From Salegentibacter flavus (lineage in GTDB: Bacteria > Bacteroidota > Bacteroidia > Flavobacteriales > Flavobacteriaceae), in NCBI RefSeq assembly GCF_900115145.1, contig NZ_FOVL01000017.1, positions 21,554-85,553 of the forward strand: a stretch of DNA of 64,000 bases, given 5' to 3'. This document shows positions 18,458-28,128 of this stretch, piece by piece; within the stretch, counting starts at the first letter, position 1, and every line of letters starts with the position of its first letter. Position numbers and translations under genes: made by a program. The notes under the pieces were generated by a model. It had not been told where the DNA came from and did no database searches. It saw only the letters and a program-made list of their open reading frames with translations.

Positions 18458-20668
18458 ATGACAGAAGCAGCTTTAGAAAAAGAAAACAAACAAATTGCCA
18501 GGCAATATAAAGAGCTCCTGCGCATTAGTTACCGTAGCTTAAGCAATGAAGATAAAAAACAGATTAGGAAGGCTTTTGATATTTCGGTAGAGGCGCACAA
18601 AGATCAGCGTCGAAAATCGGGAGAGGCCTATATTTTCCATCCTATTGCCGTGGCAAAGATCGTGGCTTCAGAGATAGGATTAGATGCTACTTCTATTGTC
18701 GCTGCCCTGTTGCATGATGTTGTAGAAGACACCAAATACACACTGGAAGAGATACAGGAAATGTTTGGGGAGACCGTAGCTAAAATTGTTGATGGGCTTA
18801 CCAAGATCTCCAGCCTAAAAAAAGATAAAGATGTGTCGCAGCAGGCTGAAAACTTCAGAAAAATGCTGCTTACCCTTAACGATGATGTAAGGGTGATTAT
18901 CATCAAGATCGCAGACCGGCTTCACAATATGCAAACGATGGATGCGATGCGACCTGACAAACAGGAAAAAATCGCTTCGGAAACCCTTTACATCTATGCG
19001 CCCCTGGCCCACCGAATTGGTCTTTATAATATTAAAACAGAACTGGAGGATCTTGGATTAAAATATACCGAACCCGAGGTGTATAATGATATCCACACTA
19101 AAATAAAAGAAAGCAAAGAGGAACAAGACGCCTACATTAAAGAATTCTCCCGCGTCATTGAAGATTCTCTGAATCAGGAAGACCTGGAATATGAAATAAA
19201 GGGTAGACCAAAATCAATATATTCCATAAACCTTAAGATGAAGGCACAAAATGTATCTTTTGACGAGGTCTACGACAAATTTGCTATCAGAATTATTTAC
19301 GATAGCGATCCTGCCAATGAAAAGTTCCTGGCCTGGAAAATCTATTCAATAGTTACAGATCATTTTCGCCCCAACCCTACCCGTTTGCGGGACTGGATAT
19401 CTTCTCCCAAATCAACAGGTTACGAAGCCCTGCACATCACCGTTATGGGGCCAAAAGGCCGCTGGGTAGAGGTCCAAATAAGGAGTCGGCGGATGAATGA
19501 AATTGCAGAGAAAGGTTATGCGGCACACTACAAATACAAACAGGGAGATGTTCAGGATGACCACGGCATTGAAGAATGGCTGAATAAACTGCAGGAAGCC
19601 CTTGAAAATCCTGATGCGAATGCGGTGGATTTTGTAGAGCAATTCAAACTCAACCTATATTCCAAGGAGATCTTTGTCTTTACCCCGCAGGGAGACCTTA
19701 AATCCTTGCCCAAAGGTTCCACGCCGCTGGACTTCGCTTTCAGCATACACACTGAAATTGGTTTAAAAACCCGCGGTGCCAGGGTAAATAACAAACTGGT
19801 GCCTTTAAGTCACGAACTAAAAAGCGGAGATCAGGTAGAGATAATTACTTCAGAAAATGCCAAGCCCAATATCAACTGGTTAGATTATGCCACCACGGCA
19901 AGGGCCAGGGCTAAGATCAAATCATCTCTTAAAGAAGAAAAGAAAGAGATCGCCGAAGAAGGAAAGGCAATTTTGGCGAGAAAATTAAAGGCTCAGAAAA
20001 TTCCGTTCAATGAGAAATCGGTGAATGAACTGGTGGTGTTTTTTAATTTAAAAACCAGTCTGGATCTGTTTTACCGTGTAGGGATTGGTAAGATAGACAA
20101 CCAAAAACTTAAGGAATTTGCCAATTCCAGGAGTAATGCCCTGGTGAGCTATATTAAGCGTAAGATCAAGAAGCCTGTTATAGCTGAAGATCTCAATAAG
20201 GACGAGATTACAACCAAATATGATCAGTTGGTTTTTGGCCGGGAAGAAGATGAAACCCTTGAATACAAATTAGCCAATTGCTGCAACCCAATTCCGGGTG
20301 ATAATGTATTTGGTTTTGTAACCGTAAACGACGGGATAAAAGTTCATAAAAAGGATTGCCCGAATGCCTTACAGCTTCAAAGCAATTATGCCTACAGGAT
20401 CATTCCGGCTAAATGGATAGACTCCTCTCAGCAGGACTTCAAGGCTGTGATAAAACTTACCGGTTTGGATAATTTAGGTTTGGTCAGCGAAATAACACAG
20501 GAAATCTCCAGCAACCTGAATGTTAATATGAAGAAGATCAATTTTGAAAGTCTGGATGGGGTATTTAACGGAAGAATTACCCTGGTGGTAAAAAATAATT
20601 CTATTCTGAATAAGATCATCGACCGGCTTAAAAAAATTAACGGCATAGACAAGGTTAGCCGTGAATAA
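18458..20668 (+). CDS. spoT: Bifunctional (p)ppGpp synthetase/hydrolase, RelA/SpoT family
   Basis: A 736-residue protein with the full long-RSH layout: an HD hydrolase domain ([16 protein letters not shown] with His86-Asp87), a synthetase domain (about residues 245-365, with [12 protein letters not shown] and [15 protein letters not shown]), a TGS domain (about 405-465, [15 protein letters not shown]), a zinc-finger-like region ([11 protein letters not shown]) and a C-terminal ACT domain. The HD motif is intact, so it should both make and degrade the stringent-response alarmone. The fur-like regulator follows 23 bp downstream. Confidence 0.95.
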   Translation: MTEAALEKENKQIARQYKELLRISYRSLSNEDKKQIRKAFDISVEAHKDQRRKSGEAYIFHPIAVAKIVASEIGLDATSIVAALLHDVVEDTKYTLEEIQEMFGETVAKIVDGLTKISSLKKDKDVSQQAENFRKMLLTLNDDVRVIIIKIADRLHNMQTMDAMRPDKQEKIASETLYIYAPLAHRIGLYNIKTELEDLGLKYTEPEVYNDIHTKIKESKEEQDAYIKEFSRVIEDSLNQEDLEYEIKGRPKSIYSINLKMKAQNVSFDEVYDKFAIRIIYDSDPANEKFLAWKIYSIVTDHFRPNPTRLRDWISSPKSTGYEALHITVMGPKGRWVEVQIRSRRMNEIAEKGYAAHYKYKQGDVQDDHGIEEWLNKLQEALENPDANAVDFVEQFKLNLYSKEIFVFTPQGDLKSLPKGSTPLDFAFSIHTEIGLKTRGARVNNKLVPLSHELKSGDQVEIITSENAKPNINWLDYATTARARAKIKSSLKEEKKEIAEEGKAILARKLKAQKIPFNEKSVNELVVFFNLKTSLDLFYRVGIGKIDNQKLKEFANSRSNALVSYIKRKIKKPVIAEDLNKDEITTKYDQLVFGREEDETLEYKLANCCNPIPGDNVFGFVTVNDGIKVHKKDCPNALQLQSNYAYRIIPAKWIDSSQQDFKAVIKLTGLDNLGLVSEITQEISSNLNVNMKKINFESLDGVFNGRITLVVKNNSILNKIIDRLKKINGIDKVSRE

Positions 20669-20673
20669 TCCAA

Positions 20674-20681
20674 TACCTTTG
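20674..20681 (+). promoter_or_regulatory. -7 box upstream of the Fur-family gene
   Basis: TACCTTTG is an exact match to TAnnTTTG and ends 10 bp before the ATG. A start site here would allow the fur-purA pair to be expressed apart from spoT. The -33 element is weak. Confidence 0.4.
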
Positions 20682-20691
20682 TAACCAAATT

Positions 20692-21147
20692 ATGAGCAAA
20701 AAAGTTGTAAATAAAAACGATCAGGCTGTCGTAAAAAATGTCTTTACGAAATTCCTGGAGGAAAAGGGCCATCGTAAAACTCCTGAGCGCTTTGCGATTT
20801 TGCACGAGATATATAACAACGAAGATCATTTTGATATCGAATCCTTGTATATCAAGATGAAAAATAAAAAGTACCGGGTTAGCCGTGCTACGCTTTATAA
20901 TACTATAGAATTGCTACTGGATTGTGGGTTGGTTAGAAAACACCAGTTTGGTCAAAACCAGGCCCAATATGAAAAATCTTATTTCGACAGGCAGCACGAT
21001 CATATTATACTTACCGATACCGGAGAGGTTATAGAATTTTGTGATCCTCGTATCCAATCTATAAAACAAACCATAGAAGAGGTTTTTGATATAGAAATTA
21101 AAAAACATTCTTTATACTTTTACGGCAACAAAAAAACAACCACTTAA
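20692..21147 (+). CDS. Fur-family transcriptional regulator
   Basis: A 151-residue winged-helix repressor of the Fur superfamily. The recognition region ([13 protein letters not shown], then [20 protein letters not shown]) and the metal-binding HDHIIL segment of the dimerisation domain are present. The two CxxC pairs that hold structural zinc in classical Fur and PerR are absent; only FCD keeps a cysteine. It lies between spoT and purA, 12 bp from purA. Whether it senses iron, zinc or peroxide cannot be decided here. Confidence 0.9.
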   Translation: MSKKVVNKNDQAVVKNVFTKFLEEKGHRKTPERFAILHEIYNNEDHFDIESLYIKMKNKKYRVSRATLYNTIELLLDCGLVRKHQFGQNQAQYEKSYFDRQHDHIILTDTGEVIEFCDPRIQSIKQTIEEVFDIEIKKHSLYFYGNKKTTT

Positions 21148-21159
21148 CCTAATATTTCA

Positions 21160-22431
21160 ATGGCGGTAGATTTACTACTCGGTCTCCAATGGGGAGACGA
21201 AGGCAAAGGAAAAATTGTTGATGTTCTTACCTCAGATTACGAGATTATAGCCCGGTTTCAGGGAGGCCCAAACGCAGGTCATACTCTTGAGTTCGATGGT
21301 CAAAAACACGTTTTACACACTATACCATCGGGAATATTTCACGAAAAAACCATCAACCTGATTGGAAACGGAGTAGTGATAGACCCGGTTATTTTTAAAA
21401 AGGAGCTGGAGAACCTGCAGAAACACAATATCGATTATAAATCGAAACTTTTTATTTCCAGAAAAGCCCACTTAATTCTACCAACCCACCGTTTGCTTGA
21501 TGCGGCTTCTGAAGCTTCAAAAGGAAAAGCGAAGATAGGTTCCACTCTCAAGGGAATTGGTCCTACTTATATGGACAAGACCGGTAGAAACGGAATTCGT
21601 GTGGGAGACCTGGAACTGGAGAACTGGAAAGATAAATACCGTGCGCTTGCAGATAAGCACGAAAAGATGATTCAATTCTACGATGTAAACGTACAGTATA
21701 ATCTCGCTGAACTTGAACAGGAGTTCTATGATGCCGTAGATACCTTAAAGGAACTTCAGTTTATAGATAGTGAAGCTTTTTTACACCAGGCCCAGAAAGA
21801 AGGAAAAACTATCCTTGCTGAAGGTGCCCAGGGTTCTTTGCTCGATATCGATTTTGGAACATATCCGTTTGTAACTTCCTCTACTACTACTGCTGCCGGA
21901 GCCTGTACAGGTTTAGGAGTAGCTCCCAATCAAATTGGGGAAGCCTACGGGATTTTTAAGGCTTATACCACCCGTGTTGGTAGTGGACCCTTTCCCACTG
22001 AACTCTTTGATGAGGACGGCGAAACTATGGGCCGGGTAGGAAATGAATTCGGTGCTACCACCGGAAGAGCCCGAAGATGTGGCTGGCTGGACCTTGTTGC
22101 TCTTAAATATGCTGTGCAGATTAACGGCATCACCCAACTGATAATGATGAAAGGAGATGTTCTAAGTGGATTTGAAAAGCTGAAGGTTTGTACCGCATAC
22201 AATTATAAAGGAGAAAAGATTAAGCATTTACCATACAATATTGAAGCTGAGAATATAACTCCGGTTTATACAGAACTTAAAGGTTGGGCAGCCGATCTTA
22301 CCGGAATGACCAAAGCCTCAGAACTTCCAAAGGAATTTAATGATTATGTGGAATATCTTGAAAAAGTACTCCAGGTGCCTATAAAAGTGGTGTCTGTGGG
22401 ACCAGACAGGAAACAAACTATTCTCAGGTAA
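21160..22431 (+). CDS. purA: Adenylosuccinate synthase
   Basis: A 423-residue enzyme with the N-terminal GTP-binding loop GDEGKGKIVD, the NAGHT segment, and family motifs such as GPTYMDKTGRNGIR and RVGSGPFPTEL. It joins IMP and aspartate with GTP to form adenylosuccinate, the first committed step to AMP. It is the last gene of the spoT-fur-purA cluster and is followed by a strong terminator. Confidence 0.97.
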   Translation: MAVDLLLGLQWGDEGKGKIVDVLTSDYEIIARFQGGPNAGHTLEFDGQKHVLHTIPSGIFHEKTINLIGNGVVIDPVIFKKELENLQKHNIDYKSKLFISRKAHLILPTHRLLDAASEASKGKAKIGSTLKGIGPTYMDKTGRNGIRVGDLELENWKDKYRALADKHEKMIQFYDVNVQYNLAELEQEFYDAVDTLKELQFIDSEAFLHQAQKEGKTILAEGAQGSLLDIDFGTYPFVTSSTTTAAGACTGLGVAPNQIGEAYGIFKAYTTRVGSGPFPTELFDEDGETMGRVGNEFGATTGRARRCGWLDLVALKYAVQINGITQLIMMKGDVLSGFEKLKVCTAYNYKGEKIKHLPYNIEAENITPVYTELKGWAADLTGMTKASELPKEFNDYVEYLEKVLQVPIKVVSVGPDRKQTILR

Positions 22432-22455
22432 TTTGAAAATAACATTTTTTAAAGA

Positions 22456-22488
22456 AAGGCCGGTTAAAATTTAACCGGCCTCTTTTTT
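22456..22488 (+). terminator. Terminator of purA
   Basis: A 12-bp GC-containing stem (GGCCGGTTAAA and complement) followed by seven T residues. Confidence 0.85.
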
Positions 22489-22595
22489 TGCTTCAAACCG
22501 GCGGAACCACGGCTTTTAGACGCAAGTTTTATAAATAACAGGAATTACAATCATTTCTTTCTATTTTCGTTATTTTTGATGAAAATTTCTTCAGC

Positions 22596-24467
22596 TTGAA
22601 AAACTTTTTCATTTATTTCTTTATCGCATTTCTTTCCGCAGGAACCCTCCATGCGCAGGAGGGCAGGAAGATCGATTATACCAGCGACCGGACCCTCAAG
22701 AACGAAGAACGTTATCCCGGGGCTATTATACTGGGAAAGGTTGAAAATCAGGTTTATTTTATTCACGAAGGAATCGAGATCTGGTGCGACCAGGCCATTC
22801 ATTACGATCAGGATAACTTTTTTAAGGCCTACGGAAATGTAAGAATGCAGCAGGGTGATACCGTAAAGATGCAAAGCGATTATGCCGAGTATAACGGGAA
22901 TACTCAGTTTGCCTTTGCCAGCGGAAAAGTAAAAATGGAGCGACCGCAAACCACCCTGGAGACCGACAGCCTCTTCTTTGACCGAAAAAAACAGCAGGCT
23001 TATTACCGGAGCGGTGGAAAAGTAACTGATACGGCAAGTGTACTTACCAGCAATATAGGCAGGTATTTTTTGGAAGAAGATAAATATTCTTTTGTTTCAG
23101 AGGTTGTTTTAACCAATCCGGAATATGTGATCAATTCAGAACAACTGGATTTTTATTCTGATAGTGGGCACGCATATCTCTATGGGCCTACTACAATAGA
23201 AAGTGAGACCAGCACGGTTTACTGCGAGCGTGGATTTTACGATACCCGGGGAGATACGGGTTATTTTGTGAAGAATTCACGCATAGACTATAACAACCGA
23301 CGGGTGGAAGGTGATAGTTTGTTCTTTAACCGAAATACCAACTTTGCTTCAGCTACCAATAATATTAAAGTCACCGATACCATTAATAAAAGTCTCGTAA
23401 CCGGCCATTATGCCGAGGTTTTCCGGGACAGGGATTCGGTATTTATTACCAAGAGAGCGGTTGCCGCCTCGGTACAGGATAACGACTCGCTTTTTATCCA
23501 CGGTGATACTATTATGATTACCGGGAAGGCCGATCACCGTGTTATTAGAGGCTACTACGATGTAAGGCTGTTTAAAAGCGATATGAGTGGAAAGAGTGAC
23601 TCCATCTACACCGACCAGGCTACGGGACTCACAAAATTGATTAATATTAGCGAAGGCCCGGTCACTTCCATCACTGCGAGGCGTAGCCCGATTTTATGGT
23701 CGGGAGAAAGCCAGATGACGGGAGACACTATTCACTTACAAAGCAATGTAGAAACCGAAAAACTGGATTCTCTGCGGGTTTTTAATAATGCGTTTTTAAT
23801 TCAGAAAGATTCGATTAAAGGTTATAACCAGGTGAAGGGCCAGGATTTGGTGGGACTTTTTGAAGATAATGAACTTTTCCAGGTAGACATCAATAAAAAT
23901 ACTGAAACACTCTATTACAGCAGGAACAGTGAACAGGAGCTCATAGGGATCAATAAAACCCTTTCGAGTTCCATCAGGATCCTGATGAACGAAAGGCAAA
24001 TAGACGATATTTATTATTATCAGAATGTAGATGGCACTTTGACTCCTGAAGAGGATTTTCCGATTAATGCACGGCAGCTGACAGGTTTCAACTGGCGGGG
24101 TGAAGAACGTCTGCTAAGCAAGGAAGATCTATTCAAAGGAAAGCCTGCTCCAAAATTAACCCCCATAAGAGGAATTCCATTGCCTGAGGAGGCTGAGGAG
24201 TTCTTTGAAGAGCGAGAAGAAGATGACCTACTGCTAAATGAGAATTCCAGGTTAAGGCCGGAAGATCTTCAAAATAAAAAAGATACCACCGCTACGGATC
24301 AGGATAGTTTAAGACTACCTGAAAGATTTCAGGATAAAGAAACAGATTCCGCAACCACCAGACGGGACAGCATTCCTGCGCCCGATTACAAGAAAAAAGA
24401 AGAGGAATTACTGGAAGAATTAAAGGAACAAAATCAGCAAGAGGAAGAAGGAGGAGAAGATAATTGA
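22596..24467 (+). CDS. OstA-like protein (LptA/OstA-family lipopolysaccharide export)
   Basis: This 623-residue protein starts with TTG and has a signal peptide ending LHAQ at about residue 21. The first 450 residues are repeated beta-jellyroll (OstA/LptA) units, each with DxxxY or YGN-type turns such as FKAYGNVRMQQGDTV and ASGKVKM. The C-terminal 120 residues are charged and low in complexity, with a coiled-coil tail rich in Glu and Lys. The fold fits periplasmic transport or assembly of lipopolysaccharide. The next gene overlaps by 4 bp. Confidence 0.87.
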   Translation: MKNFFIYFFIAFLSAGTLHAQEGRKIDYTSDRTLKNEERYPGAIILGKVENQVYFIHEGIEIWCDQAIHYDQDNFFKAYGNVRMQQGDTVKMQSDYAEYNGNTQFAFASGKVKMERPQTTLETDSLFFDRKKQQAYYRSGGKVTDTASVLTSNIGRYFLEEDKYSFVSEVVLTNPEYVINSEQLDFYSDSGHAYLYGPTTIESETSTVYCERGFYDTRGDTGYFVKNSRIDYNNRRVEGDSLFFNRNTNFASATNNIKVTDTINKSLVTGHYAEVFRDRDSVFITKRAVAASVQDNDSLFIHGDTIMITGKADHRVIRGYYDVRLFKSDMSGKSDSIYTDQATGLTKLINISEGPVTSITARRSPILWSGESQMTGDTIHLQSNVETEKLDSLRVFNNAFLIQKDSIKGYNQVKGQDLVGLFEDNELFQVDINKNTETLYYSRNSEQELIGINKTLSSSIRILMNERQIDDIYYYQNVDGTLTPEEDFPINARQLTGFNWRGEERLLSKEDLFKGKPAPKLTPIRGIPLPEEAEEFFEEREEDDLLLNENSRLRPEDLQNKKDTTATDQDSLRLPERFQDKETDSATTRRDSIPAPDYKKKEEELLEELKEQNQQEEEGGEDN

Positions 24468-25660
24468 AAGAAGATTTTTTAAAATACCAGGCGCAAACCA
24501 CGCCACATCCATTGGCCCTGGAAGTCTCTCATGCCAAAGGTTCTTATATCTACACTACCGATGGGTTAAAACATCTGGATTTTGTTGCCGGGGTATCTGC
24601 CTGTAGTTTGGGGCATTGCCATCCCCGGGTTGTAGAAGCCATAAAAGAACAGGCTGAAAAATATCTGCATGTGATGGTTTACGGGGAATACGCCCAAAAA
24701 CCCGCCGTGGAACTCACCAAATTGCTGGCTCAACATTTCCCCGGATCGTTGGAGAAAACCTATTTAACCAACTCGGGTACCGAAGCTATTGAAGGTTCTC
24801 TAAAACTTGCCCGCAGGTTTACCGGCCGCACACAGATTCTTGCTGCGAAAAATGCTTACCATGGAAATACGATGGGCTCTTTAAGCCTTATGGATTATGA
24901 AGAACGACAAAAACCTTTCCGGCCACTGCTGGGAGATATAGGTTTTATCAGTTTTAATTCTGAAGCAGATCTTGGAAAAATTACAGAGAAAACTGCCGCG
25001 GTTATCGTAGAAACCATACAAGGCGGTGCAGGCATTATACTTCCAAAAGATAATTATTTGAAAAAGCTGAAGGAGCGTTGCAATGAAGTTGGTGCCTTAT
25101 TGATCCTGGATGAGATTCAGCCGGGATTTGGACGTACCGGCAAACTTTTCGGTTTTGAGAATTTTGATGTGGTTCCCGATATCGTGGCTATGGGTAAAGG
25201 CATGGGGGGCGGAATGCCGATTGGAGCCTTTTCAGCTTCTTCAGAAATTATGGATAGCCTGAGCGATAATCCAAAAATGGGACACATTACCACCTTTGGA
25301 GGACATCCGGTAATAGCAGCGGCAGCCCTGGCCACTTTAAAAGAAATCACCGAAACTGACCTTATGGCAGAGGCACTTGAGAAGGAAAAATTAATCAGGG
25401 AAACGCTGGTTCACCCGTTGATAAAGGAAATTCGCGGGATGGGACTTATGCTTGCCCTTATCCTTCCTTCAGAAGAAATCGTCAATGAAGTTATATTAAG
25501 ATGTAAAGAGCAGCAACTTATTCTTTTCTGGCTATTGTTCGAGAAAAAGGCTATTAGGATCACTCCTCCGCTTACAATTTCAAAAGAAGAAACTTTGAAA
25601 GCTTGTGGCATTATTCTTGACATATTGGATGAGATTGATAATCAAGAAACAAACTGTTAA
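24464..25660 (+). CDS. Class III PLP-dependent aminotransferase
   Basis: A 398-residue fold-type I aminotransferase that begins with TTG and overlaps the OstA-like gene by 4 bp. Family motifs are TNSGTEAIEGSLKLAR, YHGNTMGS, LILDEIQPGFGRTG and the PLP lysine in MGKGMGGG (Lys245). It resembles the acetylornithine/ornithine/4-aminobutyrate group, but the substrate cannot be fixed from sequence. The overlap with an envelope-assembly gene is conserved-looking but does not by itself prove a shared pathway. Confidence 0.9.
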   Translation: MKEDFLKYQAQTTPHPLALEVSHAKGSYIYTTDGLKHLDFVAGVSACSLGHCHPRVVEAIKEQAEKYLHVMVYGEYAQKPAVELTKLLAQHFPGSLEKTYLTNSGTEAIEGSLKLARRFTGRTQILAAKNAYHGNTMGSLSLMDYEERQKPFRPLLGDIGFISFNSEADLGKITEKTAAVIVETIQGGAGIILPKDNYLKKLKERCNEVGALLILDEIQPGFGRTGKLFGFENFDVVPDIVAMGKGMGGGMPIGAFSASSEIMDSLSDNPKMGHITTFGGHPVIAAAALATLKEITETDLMAEALEKEKLIRETLVHPLIKEIRGMGLMLALILPSEEIVNEVILRCKEQQLILFWLLFEKKAIRITPPLTISKEETLKACGIILDILDEIDNQETNC

Positions 25661-25751
25661 TTAATTTGTTAACAACAATATAAAATTTAGGGATTTTTGC
25701 CAGTAATCATTTATAAATTTAGAATTGTAGAAATCCCGTAATTCCCTGTCT

Positions 25752-27149
25752 ATGCAATTAAGTCATAACGACGAAAATAATTTCTCTCTTACCCGCTTCG
25801 AATCTATGTTAAAAACAAACGATGTTTTGTTTTTTGATTCCAACGAATTTGAGAACATTATAAACTACTACCTGGAAAACGGTAAAATAGCTCTGGCCAA
25901 AAAAGCCATTAAGCTTGGATTGGCGCAACACCCAAGTTCTACAAACCTGAAACTTTTTAAGGTGGAGATCCTTGTATTTGAAGATAAACTGGATCTTGCA
26001 GATGGATTGCTTAACGAGCTTCAGGACCTGGAATCTTCTAATGAGGAGATCTATATCCAGAAAGCCCAGATCTTTTCTAAAAGAGACGAACACCTAAAGG
26101 CCATACAGATGCTGGAAATGGCCCTGGAAAATACCCTTGATGAGGCCGAAGTATATTCGCTAATCGGGATGGAATACCTTTTCCTCGAGGATTTCGAAAA
26201 CGCTAAGTATAGCTTTATGCAGTGTCTGGAAGCCGATGAAGAAGATTATTCTGCGCTTTATAATATTATGTACTGCTTCGACTTTCTTGATCAAAAAGAA
26301 GATGCTATTGATTACCTGAATATGTACCTGGACAAAAATCCATACTGCGAGGTAGCCTGGCACCAGGTGGGAAAACAATATTTTGACCTGAAAGATTATC
26401 AGAAAGCACTTTCGGCTTTTGATTTTGCGATAATAAGCGATGATAATTTTATTGGGGCCTACCTTGAAAAAGGAAAAGTGCTGGAGAAGCTTGGGCGTTA
26501 TAATGAAGCCATAGAAAATTACAAAATAACCCTGGAACTGGACGACCCTACTTCCTTTGCTTATTTGCGTATTGGAAAAAGCTTTGAAAAACTAGGTTTA
26601 GATGAACTTGCTTTAAAGCATTACAAGCAATGCGTTCACGAAGATCCCTTGCTTGATAAAGGCTGGATCGCTATAACCGATTTTCACATCAGGACCAAAA
26701 ACTTTCAGAAAGCGCTTTACTATATCAATAAAGCGATAAGTATCGACGAAGAGAATGTGCTTTACTGGAAGCGTTATGCAAAGATCAATAACAGGTTGAA
26801 ATTTTATGAAGAAGCAGAAATTGGCTACAAAAAGAGCCTTGAACTGGGGAATTATGAATTGGAAACCTGGATAAAACGTTGTGATATCCTTACCGATCTG
26901 GGCGAATTTGAAATTGCGGTTAATAACCTGAATCAGGCGCTGGAGTTTCACCCTGATTCTGCCGAATTAGAATTCAGGCTTGCGGGTTTATATTTCAACC
27001 TGAACGAAGGCGATAAAGCTTATTATCACTTAAATAACGGTCTTAAAATTGATGCTGAATATTATATCATCATCGAAGAACTTTTCCCACAAATCTTTCA
27101 GCGTAAAAGCGTAAAAGAAATTATAAATTCCTTTATAAACCTCTCTTAG
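25752..27149 (+). CDS. Tetratricopeptide-repeat protein
   Basis: A 465-residue cytoplasmic protein without a signal peptide, made almost wholly of TPR helices. Repeats with the W/Y-G-A-P pattern are seen about every 34 residues from residue 35 to the end, for example DYQKALSAFDFAI, RYNEAIENYKITLELD and FEIAVNNLNQALEF. TPR arrays bind other proteins. No enzyme domain is seen, and the partner is unknown. Tandem DUF368 genes follow. Confidence 0.88.
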   Translation: MQLSHNDENNFSLTRFESMLKTNDVLFFDSNEFENIINYYLENGKIALAKKAIKLGLAQHPSSTNLKLFKVEILVFEDKLDLADGLLNELQDLESSNEEIYIQKAQIFSKRDEHLKAIQMLEMALENTLDEAEVYSLIGMEYLFLEDFENAKYSFMQCLEADEEDYSALYNIMYCFDFLDQKEDAIDYLNMYLDKNPYCEVAWHQVGKQYFDLKDYQKALSAFDFAIISDDNFIGAYLEKGKVLEKLGRYNEAIENYKITLELDDPTSFAYLRIGKSFEKLGLDELALKHYKQCVHEDPLLDKGWIAITDFHIRTKNFQKALYYINKAISIDEENVLYWKRYAKINNRLKFYEEAEIGYKKSLELGNYELETWIKRCDILTDLGEFEIAVNNLNQALEFHPDSAELEFRLAGLYFNLNEGDKAYYHLNNGLKIDAEYYIIIEELFPQIFQRKSVKEIINSFINLS

Positions 27150-27158
27150 TTATTTTGC

Positions 27159-27166
27159 TAACTTTG
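27159..27166 (+). promoter_or_regulatory. -7 box upstream of the DUF368 pair
   Basis: TAACTTTG matches TAnnTTTG, 23 bp before the DUF368 ATG. It lies just after the TPR stop codon, so the DUF368-aroE genes can start their own transcript. Confidence 0.45.
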
Positions 27167-27189
27167 GATGGAATTTATAATTTTCAAGA

Positions 27190-28128
27190 ATGCAAAGAGG
27201 CTTTTATGATTACCTTACTATAAGCTTAAAAGGAATGGCCATGGGTGCTGCAGATGTGGTTCCCGGAGTCTCAGGCGGAACAATCGCTTTTATTTCAGGA
27301 ATTTACGAAGAACTTATCTCCACCATTAGTGGAGTAAAACCTTCTTTAATTAAAACCTGGAGAACAGACGGCTTTAAAGCAATGTGGAAGGAGCTCAATG
27401 GCCCTTTTATAATCGCTCTTTTCTCAGGCATTCTTATAAGCCTCTTTACCGTAATGCGGCTGGCCAACTACCTTCTGGAAAACCATCCTATCCTTATCTG
27501 GTCTTTCTTTTTCGGGCTAGTAGTTGCCAGTGTGTGGTATGTAGGAAGCCAGATACCAAGATGGAATTTTAAAGTAACACTCTCCCTTATAATAGGAGCA
27601 GCTATTGCCTTTTATATAGTTTCTTTACCTCCTCTGGGAGCAAATACCGGGAACCTCTTTATTTTCTTTGCCGGTGCGATTGCCATTTGCGCGATGATCT
27701 TACCGGGAATTTCAGGTGCATTTATCCTGGTTTTGCTGGGAGCCTACAAAACGATAACCGAAGCTGCACACGATTTCGATTTCAAAACCCTGGGGATTTT
27801 TGCCGTGGGTGCCGTGGTAGGACTACTAAGTTTTTCTAAATTGCTAAAATGGCTTTTTGTTCATTATACAAATATCACCCTGGCGGTCCTCACAGGATTT
27901 ATCGCCGGTTCCCTGAATAAAATATGGCCGTGGAAAGAAGTGCTTGAAACCGAATTTTACGGTGACAAAGAGGTCGTTTTAAAAGAGGCCTCGGTATTAC
28001 CATGGAATTTTGACGGAGAGGCTAATACCCTTTACGCCATAATATTAATGTTGGTAGGCTTTCTGCTAATCTTTCTTTTGGAACGCTTTGCCAGTAAAAA
28101 CCCTGAACAGGAAAATGCAACAGACTAG
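27190..28128 (+). CDS. DUF368 polyprenyl-phosphate translocase, copy 1
   Basis: A 312-residue multi-pass membrane protein of the DUF368 family. The family's repeated signature appears twice: GMAMGAADVVPGVSGGTIAF near residue 17 and AICAMILPGISGAFILVLLG near residue 175, reflecting an inverted-repeat transporter. DUF368 proteins have been shown in other bacteria to recycle undecaprenyl phosphate across the cytoplasmic membrane for cell-wall synthesis. The second copy overlaps this gene by 14 bp. Confidence 0.9.
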   Translation: MQRGFYDYLTISLKGMAMGAADVVPGVSGGTIAFISGIYEELISTISGVKPSLIKTWRTDGFKAMWKELNGPFIIALFSGILISLFTVMRLANYLLENHPILIWSFFFGLVVASVWYVGSQIPRWNFKVTLSLIIGAAIAFYIVSLPPLGANTGNLFIFFAGAIAICAMILPGISGAFILVLLGAYKTITEAAHDFDFKTLGIFAVGAVVGLLSFSKLLKWLFVHYTNITLAVLTGFIAGSLNKIWPWKEVLETEFYGDKEVVLKEASVLPWNFDGEANTLYAIILMLVGFLLIFLLERFASKNPEQENATD

